A program made the position numbers and the translations under genes. 64,000 nt of DNA from Thermodesulfatator atlanticus DSM 21156 (lineage in GTDB: Bacteria; Desulfobacterota; Thermodesulfobacteria; Thermodesulfobacteriales; Thermodesulfatatoraceae): positions 1 through 64,000 of the forward strand of contig NZ_ATXH01000009.1 in NCBI RefSeq assembly GCF_000421585.1. Reading direction: 5' to 3'. This document shows, piece by piece, positions 17,532 through 25,647 of this stretch. The notes under the pieces are model-generated. The model saw nothing but the letters and a program-made list of their open reading frames with translations, made no database searches and had not been told where the DNA came from. How positions within the stretch are numbered: position 1 is the stretch's first letter; every line of letters starts with the position of its first letter.

Positions 17532-18446
17532 TTGGAAGTTTTCATTGCAGGTGGAACCGGATTTGTAGGGCCATATCTTGCGCGCGCCTTATTAGAAAGG
17601 GGCTTTAAAGTTAAGGTTTTGGTAAGGCGTCCTGAAAAAGCCTTGGTAGTTCCCCAGGGAGTTTCTCTTTCTTATGGTAATCCCACTGTTGCAGGAGATT
17701 GGCTTCATGATTGTGCTAAAGCAGACGTTGTTATCAATCTTGTAGGCACCAATATTTTTGCTCGCTGGACTAAAGCTTATAAAGAACTCATTCGGGAAAG
17801 CCGCTTAAGCGCTACCAAAAACATAGTTTCGGTACTTTCCAAAGGGCAAACTTTATTGAACGCTTCTGCAGTGGGATACTATGGCGCAGATCGCGGGGAA
17901 GAAGAAATCACCGAGGAAAGCGCTCCTGGAAAAGACTTTTTAGCAAAGGTATGCCAGGAATGGGAAGAAATGGCTTTTTCAGCCACTCAAAAAGGCGTTC
18001 GCGTCTGCACCTTGCGTTTTGGGATAATACTTGGCCAAAAAGGTGGGGCCTTATCAAAAATGCTGCTCCCCTTTAAATTGGGCTTAGGTGGACCCATTGG
18101 AAAAGGCAACCAGTGGTTTCCTTGGATACATATCGAAGACGTAGCCCGTGGAAGCATTTTTCTCATAAAAGATAAAAAACTATCTGGGCCTTTTAATTTC
18201 GTTGCGCCTCAAATAGTAAGAAACAAGGAATTTGCCAAAACCCTTGCCCGGGTGCTTAAGCGTCCTGCTGTTATGTCGGTCCCCCCAAAGATGCTTGAGA
18301 TGATTTTTGGAGAACTTGCAATGCTTCTCACAGGAGGAGTTAAAGCTCGGCCTAAAAGGCTTCTTGATGCAGGATACAAATTTTCGTTTCCTGAACTTTA
18401 CCCTGCTTTACAGGACCTTTTAAAGAAAAAGCTTTTCAGGCGATAA
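17532..18446 (+). CDS. TIGR01777-family SDR epimerase (YfcH/SDR39U-like)
   Basis: The 304-residue protein has an N-terminal NAD(P)-binding motif GGTGFVGPYLARALLERG, the substrate-side segment SAVGYYGADRGEEE (about 114-127) and the C-terminal domain of unknown function typical of the family. The physiological substrate of these epimerase-like proteins is unknown. The start is TTG at 17532, chosen because an ideal AGGAGGTG lies 4 bases upstream and the reading frame immediately gives the conserved EVFIAGGTGFVG. It heads a likely operon with the phosphofructokinase and GDP-mannose genes. Confidence 0.88.
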   Translation: MEVFIAGGTGFVGPYLARALLERGFKVKVLVRRPEKALVVPQGVSLSYGNPTVAGDWLHDCAKADVVINLVGTNIFARWTKAYKELIRESRLSATKNIVSVLSKGQTLLNASAVGYYGADRGEEEITEESAPGKDFLAKVCQEWEEMAFSATQKGVRVCTLRFGIILGQKGGALSKMLLPFKLGLGGPIGKGNQWFPWIHIEDVARGSIFLIKDKKLSGPFNFVAPQIVRNKEFAKTLARVLKRPAVMSVPPKMLEMIFGELAMLLTGGVKARPKRLLDAGYKFSFPELYPALQDLLKKKLFRR

Positions 18447-18466
18447 GAACTAAAGGGGGTAGAAAT

Positions 18467-19804
18467 ATGGAATGTCAATTTGAAATGTTAGAGGAAATGA
18501 TAGAAGACGACACAGAGTTTACGATAGAAACACTTGGGCCCTGTAAGGTTGACAATCCCCTTAAAAAAGAACCGATATGCTACGTCACAGATGATATGAA
18601 AGTGGCCCTCAAAATTTCAGAGGGCTATCTTAAAAAATGCCTGGAAGAGGGAAAACTTCCGCCAACAGTAGAGCTTGCCGGACCAAGGCCTAAAATCTAT
18701 TTTGATCCCGCTAAAACCAGAGCCGCTATAGTAACCTGCGGAGGGCTTTGCCCAGGAATTAACGACGTAATTCGCTCTATTGTGTTGACCCTTTATTTTT
18801 CCTATGGCGTAAGACACATTTTCGGCATTCGTTATGGCTTACAGGGCTTTATCCCTAAATACGGCCACGATGTGATGTATCTTACCCCTGACGTAGTGTC
18901 CAACATCCACGAACTAGGCGGGACTATCTTAGGCACTTCGCGGGGGCATCAGCCCATTGACGAGATTGTTGATGCCCTTGAGCGGCTAAACGTACAAATA
19001 CTTTTCATGATTGGTGGAGACGGTACTTTCAGGGCGGCAAGTCTCATCAAAGAAGAAATAGACCGGCGCGGTCTTAAAATAGCCGTAGTTGCTGTGCCCA
19101 AAACCATCGACAACGACATTTACCTCACGTCTAAAACATTTGGCTTTGATACTGCGGTAGAAATGGCCTGTCAGGCCATAAGATGTGCCCACACCGAGGC
19201 CATTGCCGTGCCAAACGGAGTAGGCCTTGTGAAAGTGATGGGACGCTATGCTGGATTTATTGCTGCTGCGGCTACCCTTGCGCGCAAAGAAGTTAATTTC
19301 TGTCTGATTCCAGAAGATGACTTTGACCTTGAGCCCCCAAACGGTCTTCTCTCCGCGCTAGAGGCGCGCCTTGAAGCCCGCAAACATGCGGTCATCGTGG
19401 TAGCTGAAGGTGCCGGGCAAAAATATGTCCGCCCTGATCCACCAGAATACGACGCCTCAGGCAATCTAAAGCTAGGGGATATAGGCAAATTCTTAAAAGA
19501 TAAAATCAAAGAACACTTCACCCAAAAAGGTCAGGAGATTTATATCCGGTATATTGATCCCAGCTATATTGTCCGTAGTGTACCTGCCATTGTAGATGAT
19601 CGTATTTATTGTGGCTTTTTGGGGCAATATGCCACCCATGCAGCCATGGCAGGGAAAACCGGTTTGATGGTAAGCTACTTAAACGACCGTTATATCCATG
19701 TTCCCCTTTCTGCTGCAGTTAAAAAACGCAAACAAGTAGACCTCAGAAGCCGTTTCTGGCAATCTGTGCTGGAGTCCACCGGACAACCACCTCTTAAAAA
19801 CTAA
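18467..19804 (+). CDS. 6-phosphofructokinase, PPi-type group
   Basis: The enzyme interconverts fructose 6-phosphate and fructose 1,6-bisphosphate. The 445-residue protein contains GGLCPGINDVIRSIV (about 92-106), the phosphoryl-donor loop GGDGTFRAA (about 184) and PKTIDNDI (about 209). Lys in PKTIDND and the GGDGT form are hallmarks of PPi-dependent and related clades. MGRYAGFIAA and PEDDF support the same group. The N-terminal 80 residues precede the canonical fold. Donor (PPi or ATP) is inferred from motifs only. It would be reversible with PPi, complementing the FBP aldolase/phosphatase at 12-13 kb. Confidence 0.88.
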   Translation: MECQFEMLEEMIEDDTEFTIETLGPCKVDNPLKKEPICYVTDDMKVALKISEGYLKKCLEEGKLPPTVELAGPRPKIYFDPAKTRAAIVTCGGLCPGINDVIRSIVLTLYFSYGVRHIFGIRYGLQGFIPKYGHDVMYLTPDVVSNIHELGGTILGTSRGHQPIDEIVDALERLNVQILFMIGGDGTFRAASLIKEEIDRRGLKIAVVAVPKTIDNDIYLTSKTFGFDTAVEMACQAIRCAHTEAIAVPNGVGLVKVMGRYAGFIAAAATLARKEVNFCLIPEDDFDLEPPNGLLSALEARLEARKHAVIVVAEGAGQKYVRPDPPEYDASGNLKLGDIGKFLKDKIKEHFTQKGQEIYIRYIDPSYIVRSVPAIVDDRIYCGFLGQYATHAAMAGKTGLMVSYLNDRYIHVPLSAAVKKRKQVDLRSRFWQSVLESTGQPPLKN

Positions 19805-19823
19805 AAGAAAAGGCGGAGGAGAA

Positions 19824-21221
19824 ATGAAGGCTATTATCCTTGCTGGAGGATCAGGTACAAGGCTTTGGCCGCTTTCCCGTAAAGACTATCCCAAACAATT
19901 TCTCAAGCTAAATGGCGAACGCTCCCTTTTACGACAAACCTTTGACCGCTTGCTTACCTTTTTAAGACCAGAAGACATTCTTATCCTTACCTGTGAGGAC
20001 TATAAATTTCACGTAAAAGAACACCTTTCAGACACAAACGGCTATCATCTCCTCTGTGAGCCTTTGGGGCGCAATACCGGCCCTGCGATTGCCTATGGTT
20101 TCAAATACGCCTGTGAAGTATTGGGGTTTGACCCGCAAGAGGCGTTTTTGATTTGCCCCTCTGACCACCTCATCGAACCAGTAGAGACTTTTGCAAGCAC
20201 AGTTCAAGCCGCAGAAAAAATCGCCCAAGAAAACTACCTAGTTACTTTTGGCATCTCTCCAAAACGCCCAGAGACAGGTTATGGCTATATCAAGCAAGGG
20301 GAGCCGCTTTGCAAAAACAAAGAGTGTTTCGCTTATAAAGTAGCCCGTTTTACCGAAAAACCAGACCTAGAGACCGCAAAATCTTATCTTGCTGAAGGTG
20401 GTTATTACTGGAATGCCGGTATTTTTCTCTTCACCCCAGAAACCTTCGCAAAAGAACTTTCTAAATGCGCCCCTGATATTTACGGGCTTTACGAAAAAGG
20501 CTTTGCCGCCATGGGCAAAGAATTCGCCCAAATGCCGGATATCTCCATTGACTACGCGCTCATGGAAAAATCAACTCAGGTAGCGGTTGTTCCACTTGAC
20601 GTTTACTGGAACGACATCGGCTCCTGGGACGCCTTATTTGACGTGCTTCAAAAAGACGAACACGGAAACGCCAAAACAGGTCGCGTGATTAGCATTGAGA
20701 CCCAAAATAGCATGATCCTTGGGCAAAAACGCCTCATAGCTACCATTGGGATTGAAGACCATTTGGTTGTAGAAACCCCTGACGCCATTTTGATAGTGAA
20801 GCGGGGAGACGCCCAAAAGGTTAGCCAGCTTGTAAAAAGCTTACGAGAAGAAGGCTACCCTGAGGCTCTAGAACACGTTACCACCTATCGTCCCTGGGGA
20901 AGTTACACCGTTCTAGAAGCAGGACCGCGCTACAAAATAAAGCGTATTGTGGTCAAACCAGGCGAACGCCTAAGTCTTCAGATGCATTATCACCGCTCTG
21001 AACACTGGGTAGTGGTGAGAGGTACGGCTAAAGTTCAAATAGGCGATGAAGAAATGTTTTTGCACGAAAACGAATCGATATTCGTGCCCAAATCCACCAA
21101 ACATCGCCTGGAAAACCCGGGAAAAATCCCTTTGGAAATTATCGAAGTCCAGAACGGAGAATACCTTGGCGAAGATGATATCGTAAGATTCGACGACATT
21201 TACGGACGCTCTAAAAAGTAA
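19824..21221 (+). CDS. manC: Mannose-1-phosphate guanylyltransferase / mannose-6-phosphate isomerase
   Basis: This bifunctional type II enzyme makes GDP-mannose and interconverts mannose 6-phosphate and fructose 6-phosphate. The 465-residue protein has the nucleotidyltransferase signature AGGSGTRLWPLSR near residue 7, FTEKP around 180, and a C-terminal cupin domain with the metal site GERLSLQMHYHRSEHWVVVRG (about 385-405). Full length for AlgA/ManC. It follows the PFK gene by 19 bases, so fructose 6-phosphate is shared between neighbours. Confidence 0.94.
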   Translation: MKAIILAGGSGTRLWPLSRKDYPKQFLKLNGERSLLRQTFDRLLTFLRPEDILILTCEDYKFHVKEHLSDTNGYHLLCEPLGRNTGPAIAYGFKYACEVLGFDPQEAFLICPSDHLIEPVETFASTVQAAEKIAQENYLVTFGISPKRPETGYGYIKQGEPLCKNKECFAYKVARFTEKPDLETAKSYLAEGGYYWNAGIFLFTPETFAKELSKCAPDIYGLYEKGFAAMGKEFAQMPDISIDYALMEKSTQVAVVPLDVYWNDIGSWDALFDVLQKDEHGNAKTGRVISIETQNSMILGQKRLIATIGIEDHLVVETPDAILIVKRGDAQKVSQLVKSLREEGYPEALEHVTTYRPWGSYTVLEAGPRYKIKRIVVKPGERLSLQMHYHRSEHWVVVRGTAKVQIGDEEMFLHENESIFVPKSTKHRLENPGKIPLEIIEVQNGEYLGEDDIVRFDDIYGRSKK

Positions 21222-21273
21222 AAACACTTTATCGCCAGTTTCTTTTCCTAATAGTTTGGTATAGAATAAATGT

Positions 21274-22314
21274 ATGACCATAACGGAATTTGTGGCAACT
21301 TTTGCCACTAATTTTTTCCATATCCTGGCAAGTATTGCCCCTTATTTTCTGGTTGGGCTTTTAATAGCAGGTCTTATAAAGGCGCTCATTCCTCAGGAAA
21401 AACTGGCCACCCATCTGGGGGCAAGCAAAGTCTCAGCCATCTTTAAGGCTGCTGCCTTAGGGGTTCCCCTTCCTCTGTGTTCGTGTAGTGTTTTGCCCGT
21501 GGCACTTTCATTAGCACGTCACGGTGCCGGGCTTCCGGCCACGGTGGCCTTTTTGGTAGCCACCCCACAAACGAGCATTGACGCCCTTTTTATTACTTTT
21601 GGGCTTTTTGGCTTGCCCTTTGCCGTAAGCTACGCCCTTGCGGCCTTAACCGCAGGCATTGCCGCGGGATTCATTAGCTTTTTGGTGATAAGAGACAAAA
21701 AGATTTCATTGGTCCCTGAAGACTTATCTCCTTGTTGCGCCCAAAATCGTTCAAGTCCTCTAAGAGAAGCCCTTCATTACAGTTTTGGGGACCTGATGGC
21801 AGAGCTTGCCAGACCGCTGGCCATAGGCCTTATTCTGGCAGCGCTTTTGGTTACCATTCTGCCTCCAGGGTACCTTGGGCAAAAAGTTAGCCCTGGATTT
21901 TGGCAATACCTGGCGATGCTGCTTACCGGTGTCCCCCTTTACATGTGTTCTACGGGTTCTCTGCCTTTGGCCTATTCTTTTTATTTGCAAGGATTTTCGC
22001 CAGGAAGTCTCCTGGTTTTTCTAATGAGCGGGCCAGCAACCAATGTCGCTTCCTTGGTTATCATTCGAAAGATTTTCGGCACAAAGACCTTTGCTGTTTA
22101 CGCCTTATCTCTTATTGGGTTTTCTATCATCGCAGGCATAATACTTGATTTTTTGTGGCAAGAGGGAAGCTTTGTCTTCAAGCCTCCGGTGGATAGGGGC
22201 GCACATTTATCAGTTTTAAACGTCCTGGCAGCAGCTGTTTTGGGAACGCTAATTATCATGCATTTGCTGAAGTCTTATTTCAGGCGCGCCAAAACCTGTA
22301 CGTGTAAAAGCTAG
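21274..22314 (+). CDS. SO_0444-type metal efflux permease (DUF318/ArsP-related)
   Basis: The 346-residue protein has about eight membrane helices and the conserved cytoplasmic-face motif PLCSCSVLPVALSLARHGAG (about 68-87). A second motif pair follows, GVPLYMCSTGSLPLAYSF (about 215). The first motif is diagnostic of the permease family that includes SO_0444 Cu/Zn efflux and ArsP organoarsenical exporters. A C-terminal CTCKS adds two more Cys. The substrate cannot be settled; arsenic, copper or zinc are candidates. It ends convergently with the RNA ligase gene, overlapping by 4 bases. Confidence 0.82.
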   Translation: MTITEFVATFATNFFHILASIAPYFLVGLLIAGLIKALIPQEKLATHLGASKVSAIFKAAALGVPLPLCSCSVLPVALSLARHGAGLPATVAFLVATPQTSIDALFITFGLFGLPFAVSYALAALTAGIAAGFISFLVIRDKKISLVPEDLSPCCAQNRSSPLREALHYSFGDLMAELARPLAIGLILAALLVTILPPGYLGQKVSPGFWQYLAMLLTGVPLYMCSTGSLPLAYSFYLQGFSPGSLLVFLMSGPATNVASLVIIRKIFGTKTFAVYALSLIGFSIIAGIILDFLWQEGSFVFKPPVDRGAHLSVLNVLAAAVLGTLIIMHLLKSYFRRAKTCTCKS

Positions 22315-23483
22315 TCTATCTGAGCAAGGCCTTGGAGTTTCCCCGCCCAAAAAGAAGTTGCTCTGGGGTAAATCTTTGCAAATTCAACATGCAAATAGCC
22401 ATCTTTCCATTCTTCCCTGCGAATTTCTATACGCACCTGGGCGGTACGGAAATGGGCCAAAAGGGCATGTAGGGCTTCTTTATGTTTGAGCCTGACCCTG
22501 AAGACTTCTTCTACCGGCTCACCCTGCGATACACCATCAAGGAGCTTTTTTATTTCGCCAAAAAGGGCACTTCCAAGCTCTTTGGAAAAGGCTTCGTCAA
22601 AGGGCTGGCCAAGCTCCCAACGAGTAATGGCTATACGCACCAGCCGATGCACAATGTAGCTGGCATCAAGCTCACCAATGTAAGGAAAGGCCACGCGCAG
22701 GTCGGACACATTTGACGCTGAAGTAACGTATTTGATAACCCGGCCGTAGCGCAAAGACGCAGGCTTAATAACTATCCCTTCCCTTCCTTCTTCATCGTAG
22801 TGCAAAATGAGTTTTTTAAGGGAAGAAATATCATCAGGTTGATAGGGCCCGTTAATCTCTGGTGTTCTGAATTCATAAGCTTGCAAAAGCTTATACTTTT
22901 CTTCAGGAGGCAAAAAAGTCTCTTTTTCAAGGTCAAACAAATCAAACACAAAGAATAAAACGTCTTCTTTTACGTAAGGCGGCCATTCTGAGACAAAAGG
23001 ATTTTCCGGGCCTGCTACCTCACAACACACCACCAGCTGCGGATACTTTTCAAAAAATTCCGGAAGCCTTGGCAAAAAATCCAGATAGCGATCCGTAGCA
23101 AATGGGCATACGTAGCCCCTTCGGGTAAAGGCCTTTATCTCGCCAAATACTTTGGCCAACCTGACGTTATAGCCTTCGATTTTTTCTTCCGCATAAAAGG
23201 GCCCACGTAGGTAGCGGGGAATGCCTGTTTCAAGTACAAATACCCTGGGGATACTAGGAAAGCCCGGCATAAAAAAGTGTGGCCCTACTACTGTGCCAGC
23301 GAGAAAACCGCGGAACTCACGCTTGAAACGAAACGCGGGTTTTTTAAGACCCTCTATGAAAAGGAGCTTTCCCTGCTCGTGGGCCTTTGCCAAGTCTTCA
23401 AAGGGAACTTTGCGCAACCTGCGATTGGCCTTATAAACTTCTTCAAGTAGCTTTTTTTGCCTTTCCAGCTCTTCAACCAGCAT
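22311..23483 (-). CDS. ATP-dependent RNA ligase, Rnl3 (archaeal Pab1020-like) family
   Basis: Members join or circularise RNA through a ligase-adenylate intermediate. The 390-residue protein shows the nucleotidyl Lys101 in EEKIEGYNVRL (motif KxxGxN), motif IV EGIVIKP (about 255) and motif V IKYV, plus the C-terminal dimerisation domain and full family length. This family is mainly archaeal, with scattered thermophilic bacteria. The RNA 3'-phosphate cyclase gene rtcA lies 1.1 kb upstream on the same strand, separated by mobile-element debris, so a linked RNA-end-processing function is plausible but inferred. Confidence 0.88.
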   Translation of the reverse strand: MLVEELERQKKLLEEVYKANRRLRKVPFEDLAKAHEQGKLLFIEGLKKPAFRFKREFRGFLAGTVVGPHFFMPGFPSIPRVFVLETGIPRYLRGPFYAEEKIEGYNVRLAKVFGEIKAFTRRGYVCPFATDRYLDFLPRLPEFFEKYPQLVVCCEVAGPENPFVSEWPPYVKEDVLFFVFDLFDLEKETFLPPEEKYKLLQAYEFRTPEINGPYQPDDISSLKKLILHYDEEGREGIVIKPASLRYGRVIKYVTSASNVSDLRVAFPYIGELDASYIVHRLVRIAITRWELGQPFDEAFSKELGSALFGEIKKLLDGVSQGEPVEEVFRVRLKHKEALHALLAHFRTAQVRIEIRREEWKDGYLHVEFAKIYPRATSFWAGKLQGLAQID

Positions 23484-23571
23484 AATTCATTTTAACCCGT
23501 GTTTTAATTTTTATTCTACTTATTTGTGAATCAGGTTAAAGGATACCCTCTGTCCATCTTATATATCAATT

Positions 23572-23682
23572 TATTTGGCTGTTCTTAAGGTCTGGGATCC
23601 GTTCCCATTTGTCGAAACGAAAAATAGGAATGATTCTTCTTGTCTTAACAAGACTGATCTCGGTTATTTTTGCAAAGGTGTC
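23572..23682 (-). mobile_element. Miniature element copy inside the MNT-HEPN operon
   Basis: On the minus strand CACCTTTGCAAAAATAACCG is followed by AGATCAGTCTTG, the palindromic module (CCTATTTTTCG...AAATGGGAACGGATCCC) and a CCTTAAGA tail. This is the same order as in the full elements. The downstream end is decayed. Possible target duplication GATTTA/AATTTA. It interrupts the HEPN reading frame. Confidence 0.65.
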
Positions 23683-23685
23683 GAT

Positions 23686-23757
23686 TTATTGAGAATCTTC
23701 TATAAGAAATTCGCACTCTTGCAAAATATGTCTGAGATATGGTTCTACTTTTTTCAC
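23686..23757 (-). pseudogene. Truncated HEPN (DUF86-like) toxin gene
   Basis: A GTG start overlaps the stop codon of the MNT gene (GTGA) and opens a frame reading VKKVEPYLRHILQECEFLIE, then three more residues and TAA. This is the expected first helix of a DUF86/HEPN toxin (compare the usual pattern of xxxYLxHIlexiefl). After about 23 codons the frame ends at the junction with the miniature element. The remaining roughly 90-100 residues, including the R-x4-6-H catalytic motif, are absent. It is too short for an automatic gene call; family assignment rests on the N-terminal helix and on gene order. Confidence 0.65.
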
Positions 23758-24059
23758 GTTACCACCTCAACTTTTCTTATGTGGGGTTTTATGAAGGGAC
23801 TTATGCTTTTTTCTGTTAAAAGGTCAACCTTTACGCCAAGAAGTTCACTCAGTTCTTCCTCAATTTTTACAAGCTCAATAAGAGTAGGTGTTTCATAAAA
23901 TTGCACAACTAGATCCAGATCACTTTTTTCTGTTTGTTTGCCTTCAACATAAGAACCAAAAATTTTCAATTTCTTTATGCGATATCTATTTTTCAATTCT
24001 TTTTTATGCTGTGAAAGGATTTGAATGAGTTCATTTAGTGTTTTTGAATTTTTTTTCAT
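23754..24059 (-). CDS. MNT-domain nucleotidyltransferase, antitoxin of MNT-HEPN pair
   Basis: The 101-residue protein carries the minimal nucleotidyltransferase motif GSYVEGKQTEKSDLDLVV (about 35-52): the GS pair plus SDLD supplying two metal-binding Asp residues, with a further Asp in KVDLL. Such MNT proteins inactivate the HEPN RNase toxin by AMPylating it or binding it. Translation is coupled to the downstream HEPN frame by a GTGA overlap, but that partner is truncated here. The antitoxin may therefore be an orphan. Confidence 0.85.
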   Translation of the reverse strand: MKKNSKTLNELIQILSQHKKELKNRYRIKKLKIFGSYVEGKQTEKSDLDLVVQFYETPTLIELVKIEEELSELLGVKVDLLTEKSISPFIKPHIRKVEVVT

Positions 24060-24159
24060 CTTATCCTCATCTTCTCATTTTTTGGGCCGGTATAATAAAG
24101 CTATTTTATTATTGTCGGGGTTATGAAATTTTACCGAGGTGTGCATGAGGCGCCAAATT

Positions 24160-24385
24160 TTACGGGTAAGTGGATCGCGGCCCTGGTGTGCGGGAATAGC
24201 AGTCCAGGTGCCAATGCAGGGGATTTTCGGCGATTTATTAGCGGATGATGTTCAATGTGCATTCTTTGGGGACAGTTTGTTCCCAATAATTGCGTTGCCA
24301 TACCTGTGCGTCCGGTCTTTCCCATAGGTCGCTGATGTGGCGGGTGACAGCGGATTTGAATGAACCCTAGCACGGCCCCTAACGA
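24160..24385 (-). pseudogene. REP-associated tyrosine transposase (RAYT) C-terminal remnant
   Basis: On the minus strand one frame reads SFKSAVTRHISDLWERPD, AQVWQRNYWEQTV and KECTLNIIR, then two stops, then IAENPLHWHLDCYSRTPGPRSTYP and a final stop. These are the C-terminal hallmarks of RAYT (IS200-related Y1) transposases. The HUH motif and the N-terminal half are missing, so it is a dead fragment. A REP-like palindrome lies just upstream. The region is richer in GC than neighbouring intergenic DNA. Confidence 0.75.
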
Positions 24386-24416
24386 CCCAATGCGGCGCCA
24401 CGCAGGACATTTTTTG

Positions 24417-24444
24417 GTAGGGGCAACGCATGCGTCGCCCCTAC
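24417..24444. repeat. REP-like palindrome next to the RAYT remnant
   Basis: GTAGGGGC and GCCCCTAC pair around a GACGCATGCGT-type centre that is itself self-complementary, giving a nearly perfect 28-nt hairpin. Such palindromes are the usual companions of RAYT genes. Confidence 0.7.
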
Positions 24445-24609
24445 ATGGTTTACAATTCAAATAATACCACGTACATGGCTAGACATCAGCACGGATGCGT
24501 CCAATCCCACACGGGAGAAGTGGTCTGTGGTTTCCCCAAGATGCCTGGCATGATTTCCATTAACTTAATTTCCCCTTTCTGAGGTGTCCGGATTTTTAGG
24601 TGGCCGTAA

Positions 24610-25647
24610 TTAAACCGTTCCCAAAAAAGAAACAATCCCTGGGGTATCAAGGTCTCCCCTTACTTCTGGAGAAAAGTCAGGGATAAAATGTTTGATCACC
24701 CACAAGTTTGTAAAAAAATGTCTGGTTAATCTTGAAGTATCAAAGCAAAAAGGCATCCTGGTGATAGCAAGGGGCAAAAGGAGCTGGTCTGCCAGGTAGG
24801 GGTCAACTGCTTTTTGCGTCTTATAAAACTCGAAAAAAGCAAAAACTGCCTCTTCGGCCACTTTTTCCGCAGGCTTTCCCTTTTTACCTAGGGAAAAAAA
24901 TCCTGCCCGCTTTGCCCCTTCAGAAATGGCCACAAAAACAACTGTCCCCGGGCTCTTGGCCCAGGCTTTTTCAAGTTTTACTTCGGGCTCAAATCCCTTT
25001 TCGGCTAATATTTCCGAGGCTGCCTTAGCCTGTCTCGTGCGAATATGGGAAGGCAAATCTTCGGTTACCACAGAAAGAACTTTTACTTTTTTCGTTTTAT
25101 ACGGGCCGCATAATTCAAAAGGTTCGCTGATTTCTTTTTGAGGGGCAATTTTTACGCTTACTTCTCCGCCTCCTGCAGGGTAAAAACCATATCTTCTCAG
25201 CTCAAAGGCAAAAGAAAATCCAAGCTGTTCAAGAATGGGAGCATAGACTTCTGCAAGATAGTGATAACAAGGGGCGTAAGGCACATGGGTGCCACCTTTT
25301 AAAAGGAGCTTAGAGGCCCCGGCACACGCCAGCGCAAGGCCTACGGTTTGAAAGACCAATGCCGTGGCCCCGGCTGTCCCAATATCAAAATGATAGGAAC
25401 CAGGTTTTACCTTTTTCGGATGAAAGGAAAGATAAAGAGAACCTACCCGTGCGCCTTCTACTTCTGCGCCTGAGATTTTCTGGGCAGCCTTAACGCAGGT
25501 AAGGTGTTGAGGGCGAAGGCCTGGTTTTGGTCTTTTGGCGCGGATATTAACCAGCTCAAAAGACTTTTGAGTAAGCATAGAAAGCGTAAGCGCGGTACGG
25601 AGGATCTGGCCCCCACCTTCACCATATGAGCCGTCTATTCTTATCAT
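24610..25647 (-). CDS. rtcA: RNA 3'-terminal phosphate cyclase
   Basis: RtcA converts RNA 3'-phosphates to 2',3'-cyclic phosphates through a covalent enzyme-AMP. The 345-residue protein starts MIRIDGSYGEGGGQILRTAL, the family signature, and contains RAKRPKPGLRPQHL, the FDIGTAGAT segment, GGTHVPYAP and the C-terminal DQLLLPLA motif. The catalytic His is expected near HFFTNLWV. The ATG at 25647 overlaps the stop of oppF (ATGA), which shows it belongs to that transcript and rules out the longer upstream start. No rtcB or rtcR is in the window. Confidence 0.94.
   Translation of the reverse strand: MIRIDGSYGEGGGQILRTALTLSMLTQKSFELVNIRAKRPKPGLRPQHLTCVKAAQKISGAEVEGARVGSLYLSFHPKKVKPGSYHFDIGTAGATALVFQTVGLALACAGASKLLLKGGTHVPYAPCYHYLAEVYAPILEQLGFSFAFELRRYGFYPAGGGEVSVKIAPQKEISEPFELCGPYKTKKVKVLSVVTEDLPSHIRTRQAKAASEILAEKGFEPEVKLEKAWAKSPGTVVFVAISEGAKRAGFFSLGKKGKPAEKVAEEAVFAFFEFYKTQKAVDPYLADQLLLPLAITRMPFCFDTSRLTRHFFTNLWVIKHFIPDFSPEVRGDLDTPGIVSFLGTV

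Noticed and set aside
22311-23483. DNA ligase rather than RNA ligase
   Set aside because: The motif KIEGYN, the FEF-like order and the C-terminal domain fit Rnl3; OB-fold and Zn-finger motifs of DNA ligases are absent.
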